Assembly: GCA_016291185.1 (NCBI GenBank)
Contig: JAEFAI010000001.1
Span: forward strand, 1 to 64,000
Reading direction: 5' to 3'
DNA from: Bacteroidales bacterium
GTDB lineage: Bacteria > Bacteroidota > Bacteroidia > Bacteroidales > UBA932
Length of the DNA stretch: 64,000 nt
Each line of letters starts with the position of its first letter. The first letter of the stretch is position 1. The notes under the pieces were generated by a model. The model did no database searches, was not told the DNA's origin, and saw only the letters and a program-made list of their open reading frames with translations. Below are positions 25,847 through 37,548 of this stretch, one piece after another. Position numbers and translations under genes: made by a program.

Positions 25847-25919
25847 TGACCCGTTCGGGGCTCGAACCCGAGACCCCAACATTAAAAGTGTTGTGCTCTA
25901 CCAACTGAGCTAACGAGTC
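25847..25919 (-). tRNA. tRNA-Lys (anticodon TTT)
   Basis: 73 nt: acceptor GACTCGT/ACGGGTC, anticodon arm CAACA-CTTTTAA-TGTTG (TTT reads AAA/AAG), TTCGAGC T loop, discriminator A. It lies 32 nt upstream of the CTT gene; the pair is probably one transcript. Confidence 0.95.
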
Positions 25920-25968
25920 CTCCGTTTTGGGATTGCAAAGGTATCTCTTTCTTTGCAATTCTCCAAAT

Positions 25969-26829
25969 TTATTTCAACTTTTTTCCAGTAATTTTCTCAA
26001 TTGCCTCAAAACTGCCCAGGTCGCTCCATGCCCAATGGCCCGGAATCATATATACTTCGGCCGATTTTTCCATCACGGCGTAGTCGATCGAGATCTTCTC
26101 GCAAGTCGGGAAAAGACGGGCGAGTTCGGCTTCCTCGGCGGATGTATAGAGCGCGGGGGCGAGCTCGTCCATCACGCCGCAGATCTGCGGGGCGTGGGTG
26201 CGCAGCTCGGCCTCGATCGTCTCGACGTTCCAGACGAAGATGCCGGCGTTCCAGAAGTAGCCGCCGTCGGCGAGGTAGCGCTCGGCGATTTCCAGTGCGG
26301 GCTTCTCCTTGAACGCTTCGACTTTGACGATGCCGTCGGAGGCGCCGGGGGCGTGGATGTAGCCGTAGCCGGTGTGCGGCGAGGCGGGCTGGATGCCCAC
26401 GCACACGATGGCGGGGCGGCTGGCCGTGAAGTCCAGCGCCGTGCGCATCGTGGCGGCGAATGCCGTGCAGTCGGGGACGTAGGCGTCGGCCGGGGTGACG
26501 ACGATGTTGGCCTGCGGATCCTTGCGGCGGATCTTCCAGCAGGCGTAGGCGATGCAGGGGGCCGTGTTGCGGGCCTCCGGCTCCGCCAGGATATGTTCCT
26601 GGGGAATGTCGGGCAGCTGCTCGCGGATGAAATGGGTATAGCGTCCGGACGTGACCACCCAGAACTGGGCCTGGGGATCGACGTGCAGGAAACGCTCGTA
26701 GGTGAGTTGGATCAAGGTTTTGCCGCAGCCGAGCAGGTCGAGGAACTGCTTGGGATGCTCGGGGGTACTGACGGGGTAGAGCCGGCTGCCGACGCCGCCG
26801 GCCATGATGACTATGTGGTTGTTCTTCAT
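25969..26829 (-). CDS. manC: Mannose-1-phosphate guanylyltransferase
   Basis: A 286-residue nucleotidyltransferase making GDP-mannose from mannose-1-phosphate and GTP. The nucleotide-binding signature MAGGVGSRLYPVSTPEHPKQFLDL is at 9-32. EPEARNTAPCIAYA, TPADAYVPD (metal-binding region) and FWNAGIFVWNVETIEAEL follow, ending WAWSDLGSFEAIEKI. Many relatives are ~350 residues; this one lacks most of the C-terminal beta-helix but ends at a natural boundary. It starts 3 bp after the stop of the LytTR regulator on the same strand, so the two are co-transcribed. GDP-mannose feeds glycan or fucose synthesis. Confidence 0.85.
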   Translation of the reverse strand: MKNNHIVIMAGGVGSRLYPVSTPEHPKQFLDLLGCGKTLIQLTYERFLHVDPQAQFWVVTSGRYTHFIREQLPDIPQEHILAEPEARNTAPCIAYACWKIRRKDPQANIVVTPADAYVPDCTAFAATMRTALDFTASRPAIVCVGIQPASPHTGYGYIHAPGASDGIVKVEAFKEKPALEIAERYLADGGYFWNAGIFVWNVETIEAELRTHAPQICGVMDELAPALYTSAEEAELARLFPTCEKISIDYAVMEKSAEVYMIPGHWAWSDLGSFEAIEKITGKKLK

Positions 26830-26832
26830 GTT

Positions 26833-27636
26833 TTACAGAAGTTCTGAAAGTTGCTTGTAGAATTGTTTGCTGACCGGGATGGACGGCACCTCGGGGTGCA
26901 GGAGCTCGGCCGTGATCATACCCTCTTTGTTCTTGCTCAAGAGCTTGACGAACTTGGGGTTGACGAAGTAGGAGCGGTGGCAGCGTACGAGCCCGTGGTG
27001 CGCGATGGTGTTCTCTACATTCTTCATCGAGGTGCGGAGCATGAATTCCTTGACGCGGTCCGCGTCCATATAGCGAATGATCACGTAGTTCGCGTCCGCC
27101 TGGATGGCGATGATCGCCGTGGGGTCGATGGTGAGCTTGAGGCGCTTGTGCTCGTCGTAGAATTTCACGAGGGTCTCGGCCGGTTCGGCGTTCAGGTCCG
27201 TGTCCTTGTTGAGGATGATCTGGATGAGGATCAGGAACAGGTACGGATAGATTAATATAAGGTAGGCGAACTTGTAGCAGAGGGAGAGGACGGCGAAATA
27301 GTTGTAGCCGCTGCCTTTGAAGAGCGCCGTGTAGAGCGCCATGAAGAAGCAGTAAACGAACACTTCGCCGAAGCACCAGATGGTGTAGTGCCACCACAGG
27401 AAGGGGATGTGCTTGTAGAGGGCGCTGAACACCAGTCGCGTGAGCGCCAGGACGGCCATCAGGATGGTGGCGAGCATAACGAAGTGGAATCCGAAGCCCA
27501 TACCGCCCGCCTGATAGTATTCCTTCATGCCGAAAGGATCATAAAGGAAGCTGAAACCGACGAAAAATGCAGGAATCAGCAGAATATAAAGCAGTTGCGA
27601 AAGGTAGCTCTTGCCAACGCGCAGTCTTGTATTCAT
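26833..27636 (-). CDS. LytTR-family DNA-binding membrane protein
   Basis: A 267-residue protein: four hydrophobic segments (about 12-30, 50-70, 83-105 and 118-142: LLYILLIPAFFVGFSFLY, MLATILMAVLALTRLVF and others) and a C-terminal LytTR domain (~165-267: LTIDPTAIIAIQADANYVIIRY, FMLRTSMKNVENTI, LVRCHRSYFVNPKFV). LytTR proteins bind DNA. The membrane part suggests sensing without a separate kinase, and no kinase is adjacent. Co-transcribed with manC. Confidence 0.82.
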   Translation of the reverse strand: MNTRLRVGKSYLSQLLYILLIPAFFVGFSFLYDPFGMKEYYQAGGMGFGFHFVMLATILMAVLALTRLVFSALYKHIPFLWWHYTIWCFGEVFVYCFFMALYTALFKGSGYNYFAVLSLCYKFAYLILIYPYLFLILIQIILNKDTDLNAEPAETLVKFYDEHKRLKLTIDPTAIIAIQADANYVIIRYMDADRVKEFMLRTSMKNVENTIAHHGLVRCHRSYFVNPKFVKLLSKNKEGMITAELLHPEVPSIPVSKQFYKQLSELL

Positions 27637-27703
27637 AGGCCAATCGTATTTTTACCGCGAAATCGTCCGCAGGGACGAAACGCGTTTGTCCTGTATTTCG
27701 TCC

Positions 27704-27733
27704 CAAAGATAGGGGGTTTTTCCCGCAAAACAA
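27704..27733 (-). promoter_or_regulatory. Promoter of the LytTR-manC operon
   Basis: Minus strand TTG (27733-27731), 19 bases, TATCTTTG (27711-27704); start codon about 67 nt downstream of the -7 box. Confidence 0.6.
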
Positions 27734-27770
27734 TCATTTCGTCACTTTTTTTGTCCGCCGCTTTCCATTT

Positions 27771-27802
27771 TTTGCGCGTTCGCGCGCGTTGGCGTATTTT
27801 TG
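27771..27802 (+). promoter_or_regulatory. Promoter of the acyl ligase-fab cluster
   Basis: TTTG (27771-27774), 20 bases, TATTTTTG (27795-27802). The leader to the ATG at 27939 is ~130 nt. The 302-bp gap 27637-27938 holds the two divergent promoters and no gene. Confidence 0.55.
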
Positions 27803-27938
27803 CATCCGGAATTCGCCCCCGCAGGCGGATTTTGGCCAAATACCGTGCCGGATTTGACCACATAAACCGCGGTCGATGTGCCGGAAGAAGTTTTTTGGGG
27901 TAACTTCGCCGCCGGTTTTTGAAAAACAATTTACGAAC

Positions 27939-29591
27939 ATGATCAAAATCGACAATTTCGTCAGCCTCTTCGAAGGCGCTGTCCGCGACAGCTGGGACCG
28001 TCCCGCGCTGAGCGACTTCCACAAATCCACGATCAGCTACCGCGAACTTGCGGAGCGGATCGACACCCTGGACCTGATCTGGAAAAAGGCCGGCCTTCAG
28101 CCTGGTGACAAAATCGCTATCAATACCAAGAGCTGCGCCCTCGGCGCGTCCGTCTTCATGGCGGCGGTCAGCAAGGGTTACGTGGCCGTCCATCTTTATA
28201 ATGCCTTCACGCCGGCCGATACGCTCCGCCTGGTGAATCACTCCGACAGCAAGATCCTCTACACGGAGAAGCGCACCTTCGACGCGATGGATTTCGAGCA
28301 GATGCCGACCTTGCTCTGCGCCATCGACTCCGCTACGGGCGAGGTGCTTGCGAGCCGGGACGGTGTCGGCGAACTCTATGCCGCCGGGGCGCAACTGCTC
28401 GCGCAGAAGTATCCTGCCGGCATGCAGCCTGCCGATTTCCAGGTGGTGCATCCTGACCTCGACGAGGTCTGCGCTATCCTTTATACGTCCGGTTCCACCG
28501 GCAACCCGAAGGGTGTGATGCTGACCTACCGCAACTACACCGCCAACGTGCAGGGCATCGGCCCGGGCTTCCCGTTCCACAAGTGGGAGAATTACCTGAG
28601 CCTGCTGCCGCACGCCCACAGCTTCGGCCTGACCTGCGACGTCGTCATTCCGATGACGATGGGTATGCACGTGACCGTGCTCGGCCTGCCGCCGATCCCG
28701 CGGAACGTCCAGGAGGCCCTGGTGGAGGTGCGCCCGCGCATCTTCTACGGCGTGCCTCTCATCTTCGTGAAATTCGCCGAGTACGTGCTCGGTGCCGAGA
28801 TCAATAGCCCGGAGGGTAAGGCGAAACTGGCTGACTACCAGAACAATGCCGACTACTGCCAGATGCTGCGCGACAAGCTGATGGCGGCCATGGGCGGCAA
28901 TATCGAGATCTTTGCTACCGGCGGCTCCGCCATCCCTTCGGAGGTGGAGGCTCTGCTGGTCTATAAACTCAAGGTGCCTTTCGTGACGGGCTATGGCCTC
29001 ACCGAGCTGGCTCCGATCGTTTCCTACGGCAAGGTGGGCAAGTACGTGCCCAAGTCCTGCGGTGAGTATCTCCCGGAGATCATGGAGATCCGCATCGACT
29101 CCCCGGACCCGGAGCACATCGCCGGCGAGCTCTCCATCAAGGGCGATGTCGTCTTCAAGGGTTACTACAAGAACCCCGAGGCTACGGCCGCGGTGCTGCA
29201 GGACGGTTGGTTCCGTACCGGCGATATCGGCACGGTGGACAAGAACAACAACGTCTTCCTGCTGGGCCGTTGCAAGAATATGATCCTGGCAGAGAACGGC
29301 CAGAACGTCTATCCCGAGGAGATCGAAGTGATCCTCAATGAATTACCTTATGTGGCGGAGTCCATCGTGCTGCAGCGCGAGCACCGCATCGTGGCCCTGA
29401 TCGTCCCGAAGATGGACGACCTGGACAAAGCCGGCCTCGGCGCCGACGGCCTCGATGCCATCATGCGCCAGAACCTGGTGGCCCTGAACAACAAGCTCCC
29501 CGGTTATTCCGCGGTCAACGACTATGAGCTCCACTTCGAGCCGTTCGTCAAGACCCCGAAGGGAAGTATCCGCCGCTTTATGTATAAATAA
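27939..29591 (+). CDS. AMP-dependent acyl-CoA (or acyl-ACP) synthetase
   Basis: A 550-residue ANL-superfamily adenylating enzyme. Motifs: ILYTSGSTGNPKGVM (P-loop-like A3, ~180-195), SLLPHAHSFGLTCDV, FATGGSAIPSEV, TGYGLTELAPIVS, GWFRTGDIGTVDKNNNVFLLGR and a C-terminal KTPKGSIRR lysine region. Activation of a fatty acid is the family reaction; CoA or ACP as acceptor cannot be told. The gene overlaps FabF by 1 bp (TAATG at 29588-29592) and leads a cluster with FabF, FabZ and FabI, so recycling or priming of acyl chains for type II fatty acid synthesis is likely. The start at 27939 is preferred because the match to the family begins there. Confidence 0.85.
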   Translation: MIKIDNFVSLFEGAVRDSWDRPALSDFHKSTISYRELAERIDTLDLIWKKAGLQPGDKIAINTKSCALGASVFMAAVSKGYVAVHLYNAFTPADTLRLVNHSDSKILYTEKRTFDAMDFEQMPTLLCAIDSATGEVLASRDGVGELYAAGAQLLAQKYPAGMQPADFQVVHPDLDEVCAILYTSGSTGNPKGVMLTYRNYTANVQGIGPGFPFHKWENYLSLLPHAHSFGLTCDVVIPMTMGMHVTVLGLPPIPRNVQEALVEVRPRIFYGVPLIFVKFAEYVLGAEINSPEGKAKLADYQNNADYCQMLRDKLMAAMGGNIEIFATGGSAIPSEVEALLVYKLKVPFVTGYGLTELAPIVSYGKVGKYVPKSCGEYLPEIMEIRIDSPDPEHIAGELSIKGDVVFKGYYKNPEATAAVLQDGWFRTGDIGTVDKNNNVFLLGRCKNMILAENGQNVYPEEIEVILNELPYVAESIVLQREHRIVALIVPKMDDLDKAGLGADGLDAIMRQNLVALNNKLPGYSAVNDYELHFEPFVKTPKGSIRRFMYK

Positions 29592-30832
29592 TGGAAGAAA
29601 GAAGAGTAGTGATTACCGGCACCGGCGTCATCTCGCCGGTCGGCAACGATACCGCAGCTTTCTGGTCCGCCCTCAAGGCGGGCCGCTGCGGCATCAGCAA
29701 GTATCCTGACGAACCGTGGAAGCTGCCCGTGAAGGTGGCCGGCGTGGTGCGCGATTTCGACCCCGTCTCCTACGGCATCAGCGTGAAGGAAACCAAGCGC
29801 AACGACCGCTTCTGCCTGTTTGCACAGGCTGCGGCGGAGCAGGCGATGCAGGAAAGCGGCCTCGTGGCCGGCACCAACATCGCCCCGGAGCGCCTGGGTG
29901 TCTATGTGGGCACCGGCATCGGCGGTATGACGACCTTCGTCGAGCAGACCAAAGTGATGCTCGAGGAGGGTGAGGACCGGATCTCCCCGCTGTTCATCCC
30001 CAAGATGATCGGCAACATCGCTGCTGGCAACATCGCCATCCGCTACGGCGCGCAGGGTGCGAACCTGACCACGGCTGCCGCGTGTGCGTCGAGCACGCAG
30101 TCCGTGGGCGAGGCGTTCCGCGCGGTCAAGTTCGGCTTTGCCGACGCGATCATCGCGGGCGGTACCGAGGCCGTGCTCACCCCGCTGGCCTTCGGCGGCT
30201 TCGTCAGTGCCCACGCCCTGACCCAGGCCGACGATCCGATGCGCGCTTCGCTGCCTTTCAGCGAGGATCGCGGCGGCTTCGTGATGGCCGAGGGCGCGTG
30301 TATGCTCATCCTTGAAGAATACAATCACGCCCGCGAGCGCGGTGCGAACATCATCGCCGAGGTGACGGGCTACGCCAACTACTGCGACGCGCACCACGCC
30401 ACGGCACCGCGCCCCGACGGCCTGCCGGCCTCCTGGGCGATCCGCGACGCGCTGGCCCAGTCAGGCTACCGCGCGGGCGAGGACCTCTATATCAATGCCC
30501 ATGGCACGGGCACGCATCTGAATGACTCCGCTGAGACGGCCGCCATCAAGCTCGCCCTCGGCGAGGCCGATGCGCACCGCGCCTCTGTGAGCAGCACCAA
30601 GTCGATGACCGGCCACATGATCGGCGCCGCGGGCGCCGTCGAGTTGCTGGCCTCCGCCCTGGCCCTGCGCGACGGTGTCATCCCGCCTACCATCGGGCTC
30701 ATCCATCCCGACCCGGAGCTCGACCTGGACTACACCCCGCTGGAGGCGAAGGAACGTCCGGTCACCGTGGCTGTCTCCAATTCCCTGGGCTTCGGCGGCC
30801 ACGACGCCAGCGTCGCCCTCCGCAAAATTTGA
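29591..30832 (+). CDS. fabF: Beta-ketoacyl-ACP synthase II
   Basis: A 413-residue condensing enzyme that elongates acyl-ACP with malonyl-ACP. The Cys-His-His triad is visible: Cys165 (TTAAACASSTQ), His304 (NAHGTGTHLND) and His342 (SSTKSMTGHMIGAAG), plus GGTEAVLTPLAFGGF and the closing NSLGFGGHDASVAL. Length is normal for FabF. It sits between the acyl ligase (1-bp overlap) and FabZ (19-bp gap). Confidence 0.95.
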   Translation: MEERRVVITGTGVISPVGNDTAAFWSALKAGRCGISKYPDEPWKLPVKVAGVVRDFDPVSYGISVKETKRNDRFCLFAQAAAEQAMQESGLVAGTNIAPERLGVYVGTGIGGMTTFVEQTKVMLEEGEDRISPLFIPKMIGNIAAGNIAIRYGAQGANLTTAAACASSTQSVGEAFRAVKFGFADAIIAGGTEAVLTPLAFGGFVSAHALTQADDPMRASLPFSEDRGGFVMAEGACMLILEEYNHARERGANIIAEVTGYANYCDAHHATAPRPDGLPASWAIRDALAQSGYRAGEDLYINAHGTGTHLNDSAETAAIKLALGEADAHRASVSSTKSMTGHMIGAAGAVELLASALALRDGVIPPTIGLIHPDPELDLDYTPLEAKERPVTVAVSNSLGFGGHDASVALRKI

Positions 30833-30851
30833 AACAACTAAGACCCCTACC

Positions 30852-31280
30852 ATGAATAGAGAAGAAATCAAGCAGTTCCTGCCGCACCGCGAGCCGATGC
30901 TCCTGGTGGACTGGACGGAAAAGAACGAAGACGGCAGCATCCGCGCCACCTACCACGTAACCGGCGAGGAGTGGTTCCTGAAGGGCCATTTCCCGGGTTT
31001 CCCGGTGGTGCCGGGCGTCGTGATCTGTGAGATCATGGCGCAGTGCTGCACCCTCATCCTGGGCGAGGAGTTGAAGGGAAAGACCCCTTTCTACGCCGGC
31101 CTGGACAATGTCCGCTTCAAGAGCATGGTGCGCCCCGGCGACACCATCGAGGTCAGCGCCAAGCTGAACGCGACCCGCGGACCGCTCTACATCATTGACG
31201 CCCAGTCTTCTGTGCGCGGCAAACTCGCCTGCAAGGGCCAGCTTACTTTCTATCTGATGGACGCTCAAGTACAGGATTAA
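30852..31280 (+). CDS. fabZ: 3-hydroxyacyl-ACP dehydratase
   Basis: A 142-residue hot-dog protein dehydrating 3-hydroxyacyl-ACP. Catalytic His46 and Glu60 lie in KGHFPGFPVVPGVVICEIMAQ-type sequence. LDNVRFKSMVRPGDTIEV is the conserved second half. The ATG at 30852 (MNREEIKQFLPHREPMLLVD) fits the family start. FabI begins 2 bp downstream. Confidence 0.93.
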   Translation: MNREEIKQFLPHREPMLLVDWTEKNEDGSIRATYHVTGEEWFLKGHFPGFPVVPGVVICEIMAQCCTLILGEELKGKTPFYAGLDNVRFKSMVRPGDTIEVSAKLNATRGPLYIIDAQSSVRGKLACKGQLTFYLMDAQVQD

Positions 31281-31282
31281 TT

Positions 31283-32092
31283 ATGGAACTTTTGAAAGGA
31301 AAGAAAGGCATCATCACCGGTGCCCTCAATGACAAATCGATCGCCTGGAAGGTGGCCGAGCGGGCCATCGCTGAGGGCGCGGAAATCGTCCTGACCAACA
31401 CGGAGCTCTCGCTCCGCATGGGGACCCTCAATGACTTCGCGGAGAAGCACGGCTGCAAGCTGATCGCCGCCGACGCCACCTCGATCGAGGATCTCGGTGC
31501 GCTGGTGGACGGCGCGATGGAGCACTTCGGCGGTCCCTTCGACTTCGTGCTGCACTCCATCGGCATGTCGCCGAACGTGCGCAAGGGCCGTCCCTACGAG
31601 GCGCTGGACTACAATTTCCTGGGCAAGACCCTGGACATCTCGGCGCTGTCCTTCCACAAGCTCCTGCACACGCTTTACACCAAGGACGCTCTCAAGGAAT
31701 GGGGCTCCGTGGTGGCGCTGACCTACATCGCCGCCGAGCGCAGCTTCGTGGGCTACAACGATATGGCGGACGCCAAGGCGCTCCTCCAGTCGATCGCCCG
31801 CAGCTTCGGCGCGATTTACGGCCCGGCGCGCCACGTGCGCATCAATACCGTGTCCCAGTCGCCGACCGCCACGACGGCGGGGCAGGGGATCGCAGGCATG
31901 GAGGACATGCTGAAGTACGCGGAGCGGATGTCGCCGCTGGGCAACGCCACGGCCGACGACTGCGCCGACTACATCGTTACCCTGTTCTCGGACTACACCC
32001 GCAAGGTCACGATGCAGAACCTCTACCACGACGGCGGTTTCTCCTCCGTCGGTCTCACGGCCGCCGAGGTCGCGACCTTCCCGAAGGAATAA
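31283..32092 (+). CDS. fabI: Enoyl-ACP reductase (FabI type)
   Basis: A 269-residue SDR-type reductase carrying out the last step of the elongation cycle with NAD(P)H. The cofactor motif GIITGALNDKSIAWKVA is at 9-25; catalytic Tyr158 and Lys165 follow the FabI Y-x6-K spacing (GYNDMADAKALL). VNTVSQSPTATTAGQGI covers the substrate loop. Last gene of the cluster; a REP-1 palindrome lies between it and the convergent nadD. Confidence 0.93.
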   Translation: MELLKGKKGIITGALNDKSIAWKVAERAIAEGAEIVLTNTELSLRMGTLNDFAEKHGCKLIAADATSIEDLGALVDGAMEHFGGPFDFVLHSIGMSPNVRKGRPYEALDYNFLGKTLDISALSFHKLLHTLYTKDALKEWGSVVALTYIAAERSFVGYNDMADAKALLQSIARSFGAIYGPARHVRINTVSQSPTATTAGQGIAGMEDMLKYAERMSPLGNATADDCADYIVTLFSDYTRKVTMQNLYHDGGFSSVGLTAAEVATFPKE

Positions 32093-32128
32093 TTCGCAAC
32101 AACAATCGTCACTCGCAATAGCAAACGT

Positions 32129-32152
32129 AATTCGCCGGCTCCGTCCGGCGAA
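32129..32152. repeat. REP-1 palindrome between convergent fabI and nadD
   Basis: ATTCGCCGG / CCGGCGAAT with a 6-nt loop, in inverted orientation to the copies in the export operon. It probably also ends both transcripts. Confidence 0.7.
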
Positions 32153-32159
32153 TTTCCTT

Positions 32160-32795
32160 TTACATCAGGTATTCGGAGACGTCGAGCCCCTGCTCCTGCA
32201 TCATGCGGATCTGCGTAGAGGAGATGTCCACGATGGGGGCGTCGATCAGACGGATTTTGTAGAGGCGGTCCAGGTCCTCGAGACTGACCTGACCGGGTGC
32301 CGCGCCCTGCGAGGCGTCAAGCACGTAGGGGACGGGGAAGTGGCGGCATTCCTCCAGAAGCATTGCGCGAAGCGTCTCCATGTCGAAGCCCTTGCGGGGA
32401 TAGACGACGACACCGTACTCCCCGAGGATGCGCGGCGCGTCGCGCCATTTGTGGATGTTCTGCAGGTTGTCCGCCCCGATCACGAGCGTGAAATCATTCT
32501 CCGGCTCGCGCTTCTTCAGCGCGTCCAGCGTGCGGATCGTGTAGGTGGGTGCGGGCATTTCCAGCTCGATGTTGTCCACCCATACGTGCAGTTCGGGATG
32601 GCGCCGGACGGCCTCGATGGCCTCCCGGTAGCGCCGCTCCGCGGAAAGGGCCTTGGACGGGTCCTTGAGCGGGTTCTGCGGGGAGATGACCAGGTAAACC
32701 CAGTCGAATTCACGCGTACAGGTGAGCCGCTCCATGATGGCCTGGTGGCCGATGTGAAGCGGGTCGAAGGAGCCGGAATAGACGGCTATCCGCAT
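32160..32795 (-). CDS. nadD: Nicotinate-nucleotide adenylyltransferase
   Basis: A 211-residue enzyme joining nicotinate mononucleotide and ATP in NAD synthesis. The nucleotidyltransferase motif GSFDPLHIGHQAI is at 8-20. VISPQNPLK, VIGADNLQNIHKW and the ISSTQIR motif near the C-terminus complete the family pattern. It overlaps the end of gmk by 10 bp on the same strand. Confidence 0.92.
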   Translation of the reverse strand: MRIAVYSGSFDPLHIGHQAIMERLTCTREFDWVYLVISPQNPLKDPSKALSAERRYREAIEAVRRHPELHVWVDNIELEMPAPTYTIRTLDALKKREPENDFTLVIGADNLQNIHKWRDAPRILGEYGVVVYPRKGFDMETLRAMLLEECRHFPVPYVLDASQGAAPGQVSLEDLDRLYKIRLIDAPIVDISSTQIRMMQEQGLDVSEYLM

Positions 32796-33355
32796 AGGAA
32801 GTCGTTTACGAGGGCCTCCGCCTCGGCGAAGGTGTCCTCCAGTTTGTCGTTGACCAGCTCGCGGTCGAATTTGCCGGCGGCGAAGTCGAGCTCCCAGCCG
32901 GCCTTGGCCAGCCGCTCGCGGATGGCCTCCTCGGCGTCGGTGCCGCGCCCGCGCAGACGCTGCTCGAGCACCTCCAGGTTGGGCGGGGTGATGAGCACCG
33001 ACAGGGCGGCGTCGCCGAAATATTTCTTCAGGCTCACGCCTCCCTTCACGTCCACGTCGAAGACGATGACGTGCCCCTGGGCCCAGATGCGTTCCACTTC
33101 GCTCTTGAGCGTGCCGTAGAAGCGGTCGTGATAGACTTCCTCGTACTCGACGAAGGCGTCTTCCCGGATCAGTTCGCGGAAGCGCTCGGCGCTGAGGAAA
33201 TAATACTCCACGCCGTCGCGCTCCTGTCCCCGGGGGGCGCGGGAGGTGGCGGAAATGGAGAATTCAAATTCGGGGTGCAGCCCCAGCAAATGATTCACTA
33301 CTGTGCTTTTGCCGGCGCCGGAAGGTGCAGAAAATATGATGACTTTGCCTGACAT
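32786..33355 (-). CDS. gmk: Guanylate kinase
   Basis: A 189-residue kinase, GMP + ATP to GDP + ADP. P-loop FSAPSGAGKSTVV at 8-20; GMP-binding SATSRAPRGQERDGVEYYF and EYEEVYHDRFYGT; lid RLRGRGTDAEEAIRERL. The ATG at 33355 is chosen over the longer upstream reading because MSGKVIIFSAPSG is the usual N-terminus. Divergent from fba with overlapping promoters. Confidence 0.95.
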   Translation of the reverse strand: MSGKVIIFSAPSGAGKSTVVNHLLGLHPEFEFSISATSRAPRGQERDGVEYYFLSAERFRELIREDAFVEYEEVYHDRFYGTLKSEVERIWAQGHVIVFDVDVKGGVSLKKYFGDAALSVLITPPNLEVLEQRLRGRGTDAEEAIRERLAKAGWELDFAAGKFDRELVNDKLEDTFAEAEALVNDFLCG

Positions 33356-33370
33356 TTTGCGGACTTTTCC

Positions 33371-33390
33371 GCAAAAATAACTATTTTTGC
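33371..33390. promoter_or_regulatory. Divergent -7 boxes for gmk and fba in one palindrome
   Basis: GCAAAAATA-AC-TATTTTTGC gives a TATTTTTG box on each strand. On the plus strand TTG lies 22 bases upstream (33357-33359), slightly long. The minus-strand -33 element is not clear. Confidence 0.5.
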
Positions 33391-33428
33391 ATGATTTACT
33401 GAATCTAAGTCTCAAATCATAGTATTTT

Positions 33429-34433
33429 ATGAAAGTTTCATTCAAAGAACTGGGTCTTGTGAACACCCGCGAGATGTTCGCGAAGGCCGTCAAGGGTGGC
33501 TATGCCATCCCCGCTTTCAACTTCAACAATATGGAGCAGCTCCAGGCCATCATCCAGGCTTCCGCCGAGACCAAGTCTCCGGTGATCCTGCAGGTGTCCA
33601 AGGGCGCTCGCAACTATGCCAACCAGACGCTCCTCCGCTATATGGCTCAGGGCGCTGTCGAGTATGCTAAAGAGCTGGGCTGGAAGAAGCCCCAGATCGT
33701 TCTTCACCTGGATCACGGCGACAGCTACGAGCTCTGCAAGAGCTGCGTGGACTTCGGTTTCTCTTCCGTGATGATCGACGCTTCCTCCCTCCCGTACGAG
33801 GAGAACGTGAAGCTGACCCGCAAGGTTGTCAACTACGCGCACAAGTATGACGTCACCGTCGAGGCTGAGCTCGGCGTGCTCGCCGGTGTCGAGGACGAGG
33901 TGTCCTCCGCCGTCTCCCACTATACCAAGCCTGAGGAAGTGATCGACTTCGTCAAGAAGACCAAGTGCGACTCCCTCGCCATCTCCATCGGTACCTCCCA
34001 CGGCGCTTACAAGTTCACGCCGGAGCAGTGCACCCGCGACCCGAAGACCGGCAAGCTGGTCCCGCCGCCCCTCGCTTTCGACGTGCTGAAGGCTGTCGAG
34101 AAGAAGCTCCCGGGCTTCCCGATCGTGCTCCACGGCTCCTCCTCCGTTCCGCAGGAGTATGTCGATATGTGCAACGAGTTCGGTGGCAAGCTCCCGAACG
34201 CCATCGGTATCCCTGAGGAGCAGCTCCGCAAGGCTGCCAAGAGCGCTGTCTGCAAGATCAACATCGACTCCGACTCCCGTCTGGCGATGACCGGTGCCAT
34301 CCGCAAGCACCTCGCTGAGAACCCGAGCCACTTCGATCCCCGCCAGTACCTCAAGCCGGCCCGCGAGGAGATGAAGAAGATGTACGTCCACAAGATCATC
34401 AACGTCCTCGGCTCCAACGGCAAAGCCCGCTAA
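33429..34433 (+). CDS. fba: Class II fructose-bisphosphate aldolase
   Basis: A 334-residue zinc aldolase cleaving fructose-1,6-bisphosphate. YAIPAFNFNNMEQLQAI (N-terminal substrate loop), the metal/catalytic segment IVLHLDHGDSYE, VEAELGVLAGVEDE, AISIGTSHGAYKF and IVLHGSSSVP, and CKINIDSDSRLAMTGAIR are all present, so the enzyme should be active. Codon use suggests high expression. A strong terminator follows. Confidence 0.93.
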   Translation: MKVSFKELGLVNTREMFAKAVKGGYAIPAFNFNNMEQLQAIIQASAETKSPVILQVSKGARNYANQTLLRYMAQGAVEYAKELGWKKPQIVLHLDHGDSYELCKSCVDFGFSSVMIDASSLPYEENVKLTRKVVNYAHKYDVTVEAELGVLAGVEDEVSSAVSHYTKPEEVIDFVKKTKCDSLAISIGTSHGAYKFTPEQCTRDPKTGKLVPPPLAFDVLKAVEKKLPGFPIVLHGSSSVPQEYVDMCNEFGGKLPNAIGIPEEQLRKAAKSAVCKINIDSDSRLAMTGAIRKHLAENPSHFDPRQYLKPAREEMKKMYVHKIINVLGSNGKAR

Positions 34434-34452
34434 ACCGTCGCGAAATACTTTT

Positions 34453-34492
34453 CGGGGTGCAAATCAAGCCGATTTGCACCCCGTTTCTTTTT
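34453..34492 (+). terminator. Terminator of fba, left copy of a repeat pair
   Basis: CGGGGTGCAAATC-aagcc-GATTTGCACCCCG, 13-bp stem, then a T-rich run. The same 31 bp occur as reverse complement at 37498-37528, on the other side of the beta-galactosidase gene. Confidence 0.85.
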
Positions 34493-34518
34493 TTCGTAAC
34501 TTGGGGTGCTAAAACTAA

Positions 34519-37488
<2,970 letters not shown>

Positions 37489-37490
37489 AA

Positions 37491-37537
37491 AAAGTTACGG
37501 GGTGCAAATCGGCTTGATTTGCACCCCGAATAACTTT
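37491..37537. terminator. Bidirectional terminator, right copy of the repeat pair
   Basis: AAAGTTA + CGGGGTGCAAATC-ggctt-GATTTGCACCCCG + AA + TAACTTT: a ~20-bp stem between convergent genes. Core 37498-37528 is the exact reverse complement of 34453-34483. Confidence 0.85.
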
Positions 37538-37548
37538 ATACGGATAAA

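Noticed and set aside
25742..25919. tRNA-Lys as attachment site of an integrated element
   Set aside because: No direct repeat of the tRNA 3' end was noticed elsewhere in the window and no integrase gene is present.
25764..25958. 64-codon minus-strand frame ending in LAQLVEHLTLNQG-type sequence
   Set aside because: It is a translation across the two tRNA-Lys genes, a known source of false proteins.
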